Of a DNA stretch of 41,910 nt, positions 6,879-15,507 are shown piece after piece. The stretch is taken from positions 1 through 41,910 of the forward strand of contig WRMF01000022.1 in NCBI GenBank assembly GCA_009777245.1, in the 5' to 3' direction. A model generated the notes under the pieces. The model ran no database searches. It was not told where the DNA came from and saw only the letters and a list, made by a program, of their open reading frames with translations. The translations under genes and the position numbers were made by a program. The stretch's first letter is position 1; each line of letters starts with the position of its first letter. Source of the stretch: Betaproteobacteria bacterium (lineage in GTDB: Bacteria > Pseudomonadota > Gammaproteobacteria > Burkholderiales > Rhodocyclaceae).

Positions 6879-9808
6879 TGCTCCACCCTCCGTTCCATAG
6901 GCACAACCTCCGCCACGTGTCCCTCCGGCAACAGCGAAGCGTCTTCGTCGCGCAGCCGGTACGTCAAGGCTCGTAACTGTATCGGCGCTTCTCCGGGTAT
7001 GCCGACGGTCAGATTGAACTTTCCTTCGCTTTCCGCAAGCGTCGGAAGCGGCGTAGTGCATTGCGTCGCGGCGTCCAGCCAATGCTTGAACGACACGCGG
7101 GACTCCGAGCACCAGCGTTTTACCGCGCCCCGCGACAGCACAAGCGTGTTTGTGGCGGCGACGAATCGCCCCGCCAGCGGGCGGCGCACGTTGGGGTTGT
7201 ACACCATTGCCCCCAGACCCGCCCGCATGTCTCCCAGCGTGTCCGTCCTGATGATGCTGCCGTCAAGCGCGCGCAGACACTCCCGAAACAACTCCGCGCC
7301 AACAAGAACCGACGTGTCAATATGCTCACGGCTGTCCTTCAAAGCCTTCTTGAAGCCCGCCACGATGTCCGCGTCAGAGAACAGGGAAACCCCATAGGTG
7401 TCCAGAATTCGTTGCGCCAGGAGCGCCGCCGCCAACGCCCTGGCGTAAAAACGCTCCTTGGTGTGCAAGCCCAGCTTGTCCGCTACCGTCGTCTGCAACT
7501 GAACCGCCGCCGCCGACACGCTCGCCGGGTTGCGAACCACGTAATTAGCCAGCAACAGCGGTATCGCCCCACGGTTGGGAGCGAAGCGCCGCCGGACAAT
7601 CCCCTGAATGACTGATAAATCGCTGCCCAAGGCCGCGCCGTCCGCCGTATCCAGATTAATCTCCAGAAACCGCAACTGCTCCGCGCTGCCGGTAGAGCGC
7701 ACCGAGGACATCAAATCCCGTATCGAGACATTGCTTGACGACAACGCCATCGTAGCCCACCTGCCGGAGTCCAGTAGCCCGCCCACCTGGGTAGCCCTTC
7801 GCTTCTCGCGTCCCAGCGACAAACTATAGAACACAGCCGATAACGCTTCCGGGTCGCTGTTGGTTATTTCGTCGCAAATCAACGGGTACGAGGCCAGCGC
7901 TTTCAAGGTGCTCATCACCGCTGTCGGCGACGTGCCGCTCCCGCCCCCGGCTATCGCGCCGGAGATAGCGAGCGCCGACGGATGCGCCATCGCATAAGCG
8001 CACAGCATCTGCAACACAGATTTGCCCCGCCCGGAATCCTGCGAGTACAGATTCAAACCAAATCCCGTGCTCGGCAAAACATCAGGCTGCTCGTCCGGCA
8101 GGAACTCTCCGAAGAACACCATCAGGGGCGCGGCTACGGTCATGGCGGCGGCAAACCGATAAGGCGCGTGCGCCGCAAGCGGGTACGCCTCGGCAAAACC
8201 ATGCGCTACCCCCCGCGCGGCATCCGTCAGGCAAGGTATAACATCAGCGTCGGCATAGACGCCAAACTCGTCCGGCTCAATGCCGCGCAAGCATGGCACA
8301 GAAAAACCTTCCACAAGCGAACGTAAATGCTTGCCAGGCACAGCGCGTCGAAAACCGCCCGCTGTCGCGGCAAAGCCGCCATGCACGAACGCCATCCCGC
8401 CTTCCGGCAATATCTGAAACCCGAAGGACACTCGCGCCGGAATCGAGTCCGCCCGCTTCCGCACAGCGTCAAGTAGCGTCATCACATACCTCCTCAACAA
8501 GGCGCTGTTCCTCGCGCCCGATGTAATCAAATGAATGTTGTGCTTTGCCAGGTGCTTCGCCAGCGCCCCCGGATCGGCCAACAGTCCTGCGGGAATAATC
8601 CCCGTCTGCCAACGCGTCTTTTGCGAACGAAAGCGAAACTCGGCATACGCTTCAATGTCCTCGTCAGCCTTCGCTACCGTGCCGCATGTAGGCAGACACC
8701 ATTGCGTCAGATAGAAAAGCCCACCGCGCACAAACGAAGTAAGAACCTTCTTGCCGTCTTCGTCGTCGGCATTCATAAACCCGCAGAGCAAAGGCTCGCC
8801 GTCCGCGCCCCAGCGTACCGAAAACTTCCCCGGCAACGCGGCAAGGTTCGGAAACCCCGGCGGCAACTGTTCGCCTTCCTCCGGCGGCGTTGCCGCCGTG
8901 TTGGGTTCATACTTCATGGCCGAACCCGTTATGACGGCAAGCTCATCATCCGCCACCGGAGCCTCGCAGCGCTTGTTATCCTCTCGCAGCAAGTCCAGTA
9001 TTTCCGCCTCGCTGTGTCCAAGGGCGCGATAACCCGCCGCCAAACGAAACAACGTGCCGTTACGCTCGCCGCACCGGATCACCCCGCCGTCAAGCGGCGT
9101 AATGATGTCGCCTGATATGTCTCTACGATCAAGTGATTGACAACTTTTGCCCTGGGTTTTGTCAACTTCCGACATGTGTATTGTCAACTTCTTGCCGCTC
9201 AACGCCTGGTCAAGCGCCGCCTCTAACTCCGCAAGCGTATACTCGCCATGAAAACGCTTCGCCGTAACCCGCCTGCCGTTACCATGCAACGCGCCGACCG
9301 GACGCAGCAGCCTGGCGGAGTCCATAGTGCATTGCCGGTCAGCTTTCAGGCCGTGCCGGTCAGCCAGGTTTTGCAGCCTGGCCGCCAGTTTTTTCCAGAC
9401 CGGCTCGGACACCGGAACATCCAATGCCCAGTAGACATGCAACCCCGCGCCGCTTGAAGCAATCACGGTCGGGGCAAGCCCGGTAGACGCGACAAAGTTT
9501 TGCAGGGCGGTCAGGGCGGCGTTCGCTGTCGGGTATGTCTCCTCCGGGTTCTTGCTGTGTTTGTCTTCCCCCGCGTCAATGTCAAGATACAGGGACTTCT
9601 TTTGTAAAACGTTTACCTGTCGCCGCCGCTGCTCGGTAAAGCTGCCCACGCCGAAATACCAGTCGGCGGACGCGAAGGCGCACTGGCGTGTCCTGGCCTC
9701 CAGGTCAGTCAGGTCGTCAGACCAGACATGGCGCTTGGTCGCCTTTTCAAACAGGCACGTAAAGCCCTCGCGGGGCAAGAGGAGGCTGTAGAACTCGGCG
9801 AGTTCCAT
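6875..9808 (-). CDS. Primase-polymerase / PriCT / DUF927 helicase fusion
   Basis: A 977-aa replication protein. The N-terminal archaeo-eukaryotic primase domain has all three motifs: YLDIDAGE with Asp76 and Asp78, SSGAGLHVYW with His124, and DSARLLRPVG with Asp163. A PriCT-like helical domain follows (about 235-300: RCGERNGTLFRLAAGYRALG). The C-terminal half is a DUF927-type P-loop ATPase with Walker A SQDSGRGKS (Lys596) and Walker B PLICDE (Asp646-Glu647). Such fusions open DNA and lay down primers for phage or satellite replication. A strong AGGAGG lies 5 bases before the ATG. It heads the minus-strand early block and is coupled to the nuclease gene. All key residues are present, so it is probably functional. 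Confidence 0.9.
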   Translation of the reverse strand: MELAEFYSLLLPREGFTCLFEKATKRHVWSDDLTDLEARTRQCAFASADWYFGVGSFTEQRRRQVNVLQKKSLYLDIDAGEDKHSKNPEETYPTANAALTALQNFVASTGLAPTVIASSGAGLHVYWALDVPVSEPVWKKLAARLQNLADRHGLKADRQCTMDSARLLRPVGALHGNGRRVTAKRFHGEYTLAELEAALDQALSGKKLTIHMSEVDKTQGKSCQSLDRRDISGDIITPLDGGVIRCGERNGTLFRLAAGYRALGHSEAEILDLLREDNKRCEAPVADDELAVITGSAMKYEPNTAATPPEEGEQLPPGFPNLAALPGKFSVRWGADGEPLLCGFMNADDEDGKKVLTSFVRGGLFYLTQWCLPTCGTVAKADEDIEAYAEFRFRSQKTRWQTGIIPAGLLADPGALAKHLAKHNIHLITSGARNSALLRRYVMTLLDAVRKRADSIPARVSFGFQILPEGGMAFVHGGFAATAGGFRRAVPGKHLRSLVEGFSVPCLRGIEPDEFGVYADADVIPCLTDAARGVAHGFAEAYPLAAHAPYRFAAAMTVAAPLMVFFGEFLPDEQPDVLPSTGFGLNLYSQDSGRGKSVLQMLCAYAMAHPSALAISGAIAGGGSGTSPTAVMSTLKALASYPLICDEITNSDPEALSAVFYSLSLGREKRRATQVGGLLDSGRWATMALSSSNVSIRDLMSSVRSTGSAEQLRFLEINLDTADGAALGSDLSVIQGIVRRRFAPNRGAIPLLLANYVVRNPASVSAAAVQLQTTVADKLGLHTKERFYARALAAALLAQRILDTYGVSLFSDADIVAGFKKALKDSREHIDTSVLVGAELFRECLRALDGSIIRTDTLGDMRAGLGAMVYNPNVRRPLAGRFVAATNTLVLSRGAVKRWCSESRVSFKHWLDAATQCTTPLPTLAESEGKFNLTVGIPGEAPIQLRALTYRLRDEDASLLPEGHVAEVVPMERRVEQ

Positions 9809-9817
9809 ACAACCTCC

Positions 9818-9952
9818 TTACTGTTTACTTGACGCTGCGTACAACGACGAAAGGTTGAACAAAACAGGCAGTACTTTACGCCGCTGCGCTATCGTGACCC
9901 TGCCGAACGGAAGAACGCCCTCGTCCATCAGAGTCGTTGCGCGGTCAGCCAT
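9818..9952 (-). CDS. Possible small gene, or 3' remnant, upstream of the primase-helicase
   Basis: A 44-residue frame starts MADRATTLMDEGVLPFGRV and ends TAA at 9820-9818. That stop overlaps the Shine-Dalgarno of the primase-helicase gene, an arrangement typical of adjacent genes. The same frame stays open upstream beyond 10026, reading ...SVPAHLQATRLALMADRA, so the true start may be lost. It may be the 3' end of a gene cut by the deletion that also truncated the tail gene on the other strand. No family is recognised. Confidence 0.4.
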   Translation of the reverse strand: MADRATTLMDEGVLPFGRVTIAQRRKVLPVLFNLSSLYAASSKQ

Positions 9953-9969
9953 GAGTGCCAGCCGGGTAG

Positions 9970-10695
9970 CCTGAAGGTGCGCCGGAACGCTGCGCCCAGC
10001 AAGCCATAAACGCCGACCAGGCCGGGGTGTCGCTCCATTCCGCCGCCAGGGTTGCGGGAGCGGCGGCCTACGCCTCCCACGACGGCATTGTATCCGTAGA
10101 AGGCGGCACGGCCAGACTGGATTCTAGCCGGGGATTATTTACCCGCGAAGTGTGGCGCAACCTGTTCTCCCAATTCCTGACCGGCGACAAGGAAGAACTC
10201 ATCTTTGCCGAACACGACGGACGCCTCACCGGCCTGACAAGCGGCGGACATCCCAACGTGCCGGACTATACGCTGCACGGCTTCCTGCTTGACCTCGAAG
10301 AACCGGCTGGGCTTACCTGGCTTGCTTTCCCCTCCCGTCCGCTTGGCGCGTCCGTCGTGCGCGAGGACGATACCCTGTACTTCGGTCTGGAATCAGGCGG
10401 ATACGCCGCCGGATTCGTCGGGGATTATCTCCCCCTCACCTGGCATTCCAGGGACTATGTGTTTCCCCGACAGGTTTCCTTCGGGGCGGCGGTCATCCTG
10501 TGCGAGGGCGAGTTCATTGTTTCAATCTACGCGGACGGGAAAGTAGTTCATACCCAGCAGGTTGTTAGCGGCGAGACCGTGTTTCGTCTTCCTGCGACCC
10601 TGTCGCAAAAACGCTGGTCGGTAAAGTTTGAAGGCGCGGGCGTTGTCACCCGATTCGAGATGGGGAGCCGTCCCCAGGAGTTGCAAGGTGTCTAG
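9970..10695 (+). pseudogene. Phage tail / head-tail protein, 5'-truncated
   Basis: The frame is open from 9970 and the first usable start is a GTG at 10027, giving 222 aa. The product reads AARVAGAAAYASHDGIVSVEG, then SSRGLFTREVWRNLF. I associate this 'AYASHDGIV ... FTREVW' pattern with the C-terminal part of large tail or stabilisation proteins just upstream of the ejection genes in podoviruses, so most of the gene is missing. Sequence resembling coding extends a little upstream of the GTG (CAQQAINADQAG) without a ribosome site. The break lies at about 9.97-10.01 kb, where the head and tail-tube genes should be. The 3' end overlaps the next gene by 8 bp. Confidence 0.65.
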
Positions 10696-10942
10696 GCCGG
10701 TCACTCCTCGCGCCCTGCCGTGCGTGCCGACCGGAGCCATCAAGGATACGGAGACCCGCCGCGCCCTTCAGGCGTTGTCTACCGCATGGCAGACCAGGAA
10801 CGGACAAACCGGGGCGCGATTCACGACCGGCGCGGAATTGTCGGAAGTAAGCGTAACCAGACTTGCCGACATGCTGCTGGCGCTACAAGCCGAACTCCTC
10901 GCGCTGCAAGACCGGGTGAGAGCGTTGGAGGCGCGAAGATGA
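10688..10942 (+). CDS. Small phage structural-region protein
   Basis: An 84-aa product starting from GTG, with AGGAG upstream. A Pro-rich start (SRPVTPRALPCVPTG) is followed by an amphipathic stretch and a C-terminal coiled coil (LADMLLALQAELLALQDRVRALEARR in heptads). It overlaps the tail remnant by 8 bp and the next gene as ATGA, so the genes are translated together. Small coiled-coil proteins in this position occur in several podoviruses, but I know no function. Confidence 0.65.
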   Translation: MSRPVTPRALPCVPTGAIKDTETRRALQALSTAWQTRNGQTGARFTTGAELSEVSVTRLADMLLALQAELLALQDRVRALEARR

Positions 10943-11309
10943 ACATCGGCTATCTCCCGGCAATCAACATCCCTCACTTTGGCGAGTCCATCGAGGGGCT
11001 GCTTGCGCGCGCCGTCATGTTCAACCATGCGGAAGAGACGCTGGATGACATATTCAACAAACTGGCGGCGCGGTCACGGCTCTTGTGGTTGTCGGCGTAA
11101 AGAATTACGAGCGGCGCAAGGCATTGGTTATTCATTACGCCGCCGGTAGAGGCGCGACAAAGGCGCTGTTCCCGCAGGTCAAGGAAGCGGCAAGGCAGTT
11201 GGAGTGCGATCGGATTGAGTTCATAACCCACGGGCGCGGCGCGGCTCTGGCGGAAAAGTTTGGTTTTGATGTAGACAGGCGGCTCGCCGTTCTGGATTTG
11301 ACTGAATAG
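10939..11309 (+). pseudogene. GNAT-like small phage protein, frameshifted
   Basis: Two overlapping frames seem to be one gene. The first (10939-11100) reads MNIGYLPAINIPHFGESIEG and stops after DDIFNKLAARSRLLWLSA. The second, open from 11049 to 11309, reads TGGAVTALVVVGVKNYERR, then KALVIHYAAGRG, and ends IEFITHGRGAALAEKFGFDV. The second frame has the beta-strand pattern and the 'GRGxxxAEKFGF' end of small acetyltransferase-like phage proteins, but its only start (GTG 11085) cuts through the fold. A -1 shift between about 11050 and 11075 would join them. No standard slippery heptamer is present, so a base loss or sequencing error is more likely than programmed frameshifting. Confidence 0.55.
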
Positions 11310-11318
11310 GAGGACGAT

Positions 11319-13361
11319 ATGGGATCAGGTGGCGGCGGCAGCGATATGCCGTTTTATCAGCAGCAGGACAGGCTGTTCGGCACACAGGCGGACATCGCCA
11401 GGGGCATGTGGAATCAATACGCGAACTATGCCCCCGACACGCTCTATAACCTTGCCAAGATGGTGGACGATGCCAACATGGGAGATTATGAGCGCAGGTT
11501 ATACGAGCGAATGCGCGATGAGGCATACGCCAACAACGCCTCGGCGAACGCGATGGAGCGGGCGGCTACTGAACGGCAGCTTACCAGCATGGGAGTCAAT
11601 CCCAACGACCCGCGTTTTGCGGCGTCCTTGCGCGGGTTAGACCTGGGCAATGCGGGCAGATTGTCCAGTCAACTCAACATTGCCGCGCACGACGCGGCGA
11701 CGCGGGGCGAGGACATGACCTGGGCGCGAACGCATGACTTCTATAACACGCTGGCCGGAATGCCGACGACTGCGACATCCTCTTTGGCATCCGCCGGTTC
11801 CGGGTACGCCAACATGGCGAACATGCAGAATCAGCAGGACATGGCGGGTTCCGCCGGGTTCGGGAAGTACGGACAACAGGCGGCGGAAAAGCTGTTTGCC
11901 GACGGCGGCGTGATTCGCGCCGACAGGCCGCGCGGACTTCGCATGGCGGCGGGCGGCCTTGTGCCAATCGCCAGGCGTCCGTACAAGCTGAACGAGTTGG
12001 GAGAGTACGGCGGCGGCAGTGGCGGGCGGAGTAAAGGTCGCGCCATTGCTGGCTCGCTGTTGCAGTATGGCGCTCCAATAGCCATGAAGGGGCTTGAGAC
12101 GTATCTGGTAAATCGGTTCGGCAATAAGGGCGCTCCGGTCGCGGCGGCGGGGTCGTCGCCAGCACAGGCATTTCCGGTAGTTGACCACCAGGCGGGAATT
12201 GAATCCATGCCTTTGCCGGAGCCGGAACTGTACGGCCCCCCGGCGCACCTGGCGGGCGGCGCTCCGGTCGAAGAACCGACAGGCTACCTCTCGCCGCACC
12301 AGGACTTTACCCAGGAAGACTACGCCACGGCTGCAAAAGGTCTAACGCCTGAATGGTCTCCGACTCTGGAACAAGCCTCGGAGATAGCGCCGGAGGCTTT
12401 GCAGGGCGTAGACATTGACGATATTCTGCAAAGCGTTGGTTTGACGCTTGCCTCTGGCGGCCCGGTCAGAAAACGCGGCCTCAAGGGCGGACAGCGGCTT
12501 GCCCTTGGCGGCATGGTAGGCGGCGGCATGTCGCCAATGCGAATGGCGGGCGGGGGGTTTGGGCTTCGCCGCCAGAACCCGATGGCTATGTCTTCCGCGT
12601 CCGCTGGCGCTGTGCCGAAAGGCGGCGCGGCGGAAGCGCCCGAAGGCGCTCCTCCCTTTGGCAAGATGGCGGCAAGCCGCATAGGTAATAATCTGGGGCA
12701 GGAGATCGCAAGACCGGGTACGCAAGCCCCTGCCCCGGTTGAAACTCCGGCGAATCATCCCTGGATGTCGGAAGGCGGAGCCGAAATTGGCAAGGACTTG
12801 TTGGCGGCGGGGGGAGAAGAAGCCGCTGCGAACCTGGCGACGGACGCGGTTGCGGGCGCGGCGACAGACGCCGTAGTGGGGGCGGGCGCGGACGCCGCGC
12901 TGGCGCAAGTACTTCCCCAGGCTACGCAAGCCTTGCTTGCTTCAGGCGCGGGAACAGCCGCTGGCGCGGCTGGCGGCATGAGCGCAGGCGCAACGGCGGG
13001 GTCGGTAGTGCCGGGTTTGGGAACGGTTATTGGCGCGGGGATAGGGGCGCTCCTCTCCAGTTTCCTTGCCGACGGCGGCGAGGTCAAGGCGGTCAAGGGT
13101 CTGAAAGGCCCGCGCCAGAGGAGAAAGAGCCTGATTGAAGGCGGCAAGGTGACAGGCCCCGGTACGGAGACATCCGACGATGTGCCGATTATGGGGTCGG
13201 ATGGCGAGTACATGCTGAATGCGGAGACAGTCAAATTGATTGGCGTTGACGCATTGAACCGGCTTAATCAGCTTGGATTGGAGATTCGCCGCGAGAAGCA
13301 GAAGAAGCGCGAGAAGAAAATGGCGGCGGGCGGACTGGTGCAAGGCAGACGAAGGAGATAA
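11319..13361 (+). CDS. Internal virion / DNA-ejection protein, T7 gp14-like position
   Basis: A 680-aa Gly/Ala-rich protein. The N-terminus (about 1-175) is helical and repeats ANNASANAMERAATERQL-type heptads. Four 'xxGG[VLP]...GL' motifs then recur: FADGGVIRADRPRGL (~190), ASGGPVRKRGLKGG (~379), LADGGEVKAVKGLKG (~582) and MAAGGLVQG at the end. Between them lie long Ala/Gly stretches, one strongly hydrophobic (about 545-590) that could enter a membrane. Near the C-terminus, GTETSDDVPIMGSDGEYML is a conserved phage motif. It is the first of three large proteins in the order of T7 gp14-gp15-gp16, which build the channel for DNA entry. A clear AGGAGG precedes the ATG. Family assignment rests on order, composition and the C-terminal motif. 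Confidence 0.7.
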   Translation: MGSGGGGSDMPFYQQQDRLFGTQADIARGMWNQYANYAPDTLYNLAKMVDDANMGDYERRLYERMRDEAYANNASANAMERAATERQLTSMGVNPNDPRFAASLRGLDLGNAGRLSSQLNIAAHDAATRGEDMTWARTHDFYNTLAGMPTTATSSLASAGSGYANMANMQNQQDMAGSAGFGKYGQQAAEKLFADGGVIRADRPRGLRMAAGGLVPIARRPYKLNELGEYGGGSGGRSKGRAIAGSLLQYGAPIAMKGLETYLVNRFGNKGAPVAAAGSSPAQAFPVVDHQAGIESMPLPEPELYGPPAHLAGGAPVEEPTGYLSPHQDFTQEDYATAAKGLTPEWSPTLEQASEIAPEALQGVDIDDILQSVGLTLASGGPVRKRGLKGGQRLALGGMVGGGMSPMRMAGGGFGLRRQNPMAMSSASAGAVPKGGAAEAPEGAPPFGKMAASRIGNNLGQEIARPGTQAPAPVETPANHPWMSEGGAEIGKDLLAAGGEEAAANLATDAVAGAATDAVVGAGADAALAQVLPQATQALLASGAGTAAGAAGGMSAGATAGSVVPGLGTVIGAGIGALLSSFLADGGEVKAVKGLKGPRQRRKSLIEGGKVTGPGTETSDDVPIMGSDGEYMLNAETVKLIGVDALNRLNQLGLEIRREKQKKREKKMAAGGLVQGRRRR

Positions 13362-13364
13362 GTC

Positions 13365-15506
13365 ATGGGCATCAACATGAACCACCTGGGCATAGCCCTT
13401 GGCGCGGCGGCGGATGAGCATCACCGGATGCAGCAGTACCGTCTGCGTGATGATGAAAACCAACGCCGCGCGGCGCAGGAACAAAGAAACCAGGAGAACT
13501 GGGGTTGGATGCGCGACGACCGGAATGTTCAGGAAGCGAATCGCGTCAAGGAACTGAAACAGGCGGAAGATGTACAAGGCATATACAGGAAGTATGCAGA
13601 CCTGAACTCTATGCTTGAGGTTGGTAACTATGACGGCTTTGTTAACGCCGCCGGGCAACTTGCCGCGCAGCATGGATACACCATGCAGGCGGGCGACGAC
13701 GGGTTTAGCTTTTTTGACCCCGGCGGGGGGCTTGCGCGGCATGTCGCTACGAAAGACTTGCCGGGGTTAGCGCGTCAGATGCAAGACATTGAAATTGCGA
13801 GGCGCAAGGGTACTGACCCGTATGCAGTATATGACGAACAACAAAAGCGACAGGAAGCGGCGGAAGACAGGCAGCACCTTCAAGCCAAGCAGGCTGCGGA
13901 GAGAGGCCGCTGGCCGGTAGACCAGGAAGCAGCGGAATTGACTGTAGACGAGGCGCGTGGCAGCCTTGACCGGAAAAACATGGAACTTCGCTTGTGGAAA
14001 GAGAGTAGCTCCGCCTGGGATGAGATGGGCAAGTACGAAGACCTTTATACACAGGCAAGGGAGATGAACAGCCCCGACGGTATGGAGTACGCCAAAAAAC
14101 AGTTTGAAGCAGCTAATGCGCGGTACGAACGCGCGAAAGCCCAGCTTGTCCAATTCCAAACTACTTCGTCAGGTAGGGGGCGCGGCAGCGGCACTGGTGG
14201 TTCGGGCGGGAACGACAAGACGTTTGACCCTGCAACTCTTACACCGAATCAGCGCCTGGAGATATATAAAAAGGCGCGAGAGGATTGGGAAGACAACCTT
14301 ACCGACGAAAACGACAAAGTGTTCGCAGCAACGAACAGAGCGGCCTTGGACAATTTGTTTATTCAGGGGGCGCACTATGACGACGCGCTTGCGCTTTTGA
14401 AGGAGCAACAGGCGCAGGCTTTGATTGATTCTACGAGAGGCAGTCCCGAAGCCATAAAGACCGCACGCAAAGACCTGGATGCGGCTTTGAACGCTGTTGT
14501 GTCCCGGCCAAGCATACTTGGATTCGGGGGTAACGATCCAGGGCCTTTTAGGGATACCTTTCACCGCATGGCTCGTGATGTAAATGAGGGTGTGCGTCCA
14601 GATTTTGACACAGTTTGGGATACCGTTCTTAGGATTGCCGACTCAGAAAAGGTTGGATCAACTAGCTTGACTGACTTTTTTGGGCTGACAGGACAAAAAA
14701 AGGTTTCAGACGCCGATCTGGAAAAGATACGAGACAAGTTGGAAGCGATAGAGTCCGCGTATGACCGTTGGGAAAAAGAGGACGCTCTCAAACAACCAGA
14801 CAATCGCAGACGCTTGAATAGGTCAGAGGAGAACCAGAGGCGACAGGGGCGGCTTGGCAACAGCGAAGGATCGCCGGACAGTCCAATGTCCCTTGAAGAC
14901 TTCAAAAAGGCGGTAAATTATACTTCGCGCCAAAGGGGCGTGGCCGACGGAGGCCCGCACTGGCGCAACCCGCCAGAGAGCGACCTGCGTGAGTTGCACA
15001 CGGCAGTAGAAACTACCCTGGGGCTTCCAAGGGGGACAGTTACCGGCATTTTTGCGGGGGAGTCCGCCAAGGGCACGCCCACCGGAGACGACGGGCGCAT
15101 CGAGTCTTATACTGGCGTGCATGGGCCGTACCAGATGACGGAGAAGACTGCGACGGCGGCGCTCAAAAAACTGGGTATTGACGTGCAACCTGGCGATTTT
15201 TCAGGCGATCCCAAAACAGACATTCGCTATAATCATTCAGTCATGGCTCCCGCCGCCGGGATGTACATCAAGGAAAAGCTGAATGCCAATGGTGGGGATA
15301 TACGCAAAGCCCTTGCCGCGTGGAATGCGGGACAGGGCGCGGTTAATACGGCGGTCGCCAAGGCAAAGAGCGCGGGCCGCCCGGACGACTGGATACGCTT
15401 CCTGCCGGGGATTCAGACATCGCGCGGGTTCAAATCAGCAGCCAAGGTTCAAGCGGAGGTTCGCGGGCTTATAGAGCGGGCGCTGCCGTATATAGAGGAC
15501 GCTTAA
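13365..15506 (+). CDS. Virion protein with C-terminal lytic transglycosylase domain
   Basis: A 713-aa protein. Residues 1-500 are charged and largely helical, with coiled-coil character (QRRAAQEQRNQENWG and many Lys/Glu-rich stretches) and a Gly/Ser-rich linker near 268-285 (SGRGRGSGTGGSGG). The C-terminus (about 541-690) is an SLT domain with catalytic Glu566 in FAGESAKG, then GPYQMTEKTA and AAWNAGQGAVNTAV. It would cleave peptidoglycan glycan strands so that the ejection tube can cross the wall. GGAG lies about 8 bases before the ATG, 3 bp after the previous stop. In T7 this activity sits in gp16; here it is in the middle protein, as in several other podoviruses. All motif residues are intact. 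Confidence 0.85.
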   Translation: MGINMNHLGIALGAAADEHHRMQQYRLRDDENQRRAAQEQRNQENWGWMRDDRNVQEANRVKELKQAEDVQGIYRKYADLNSMLEVGNYDGFVNAAGQLAAQHGYTMQAGDDGFSFFDPGGGLARHVATKDLPGLARQMQDIEIARRKGTDPYAVYDEQQKRQEAAEDRQHLQAKQAAERGRWPVDQEAAELTVDEARGSLDRKNMELRLWKESSSAWDEMGKYEDLYTQAREMNSPDGMEYAKKQFEAANARYERAKAQLVQFQTTSSGRGRGSGTGGSGGNDKTFDPATLTPNQRLEIYKKAREDWEDNLTDENDKVFAATNRAALDNLFIQGAHYDDALALLKEQQAQALIDSTRGSPEAIKTARKDLDAALNAVVSRPSILGFGGNDPGPFRDTFHRMARDVNEGVRPDFDTVWDTVLRIADSEKVGSTSLTDFFGLTGQKKVSDADLEKIRDKLEAIESAYDRWEKEDALKQPDNRRRLNRSEENQRRQGRLGNSEGSPDSPMSLEDFKKAVNYTSRQRGVADGGPHWRNPPESDLRELHTAVETTLGLPRGTVTGIFAGESAKGTPTGDDGRIESYTGVHGPYQMTEKTATAALKKLGIDVQPGDFSGDPKTDIRYNHSVMAPAAGMYIKEKLNANGGDIRKALAAWNAGQGAVNTAVAKAKSAGRPDDWIRFLPGIQTSRGFKSAAKVQAEVRGLIERALPYIEDA

Positions 15507-15507
15507 C

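Noticed and set aside
11050-11090. Programmed -1 frameshift in the GNAT-like gene
   Set aside because: No X-XXY-YYZ slippery heptamer or clear downstream stem was found, so a mutation or read error is the simpler explanation.
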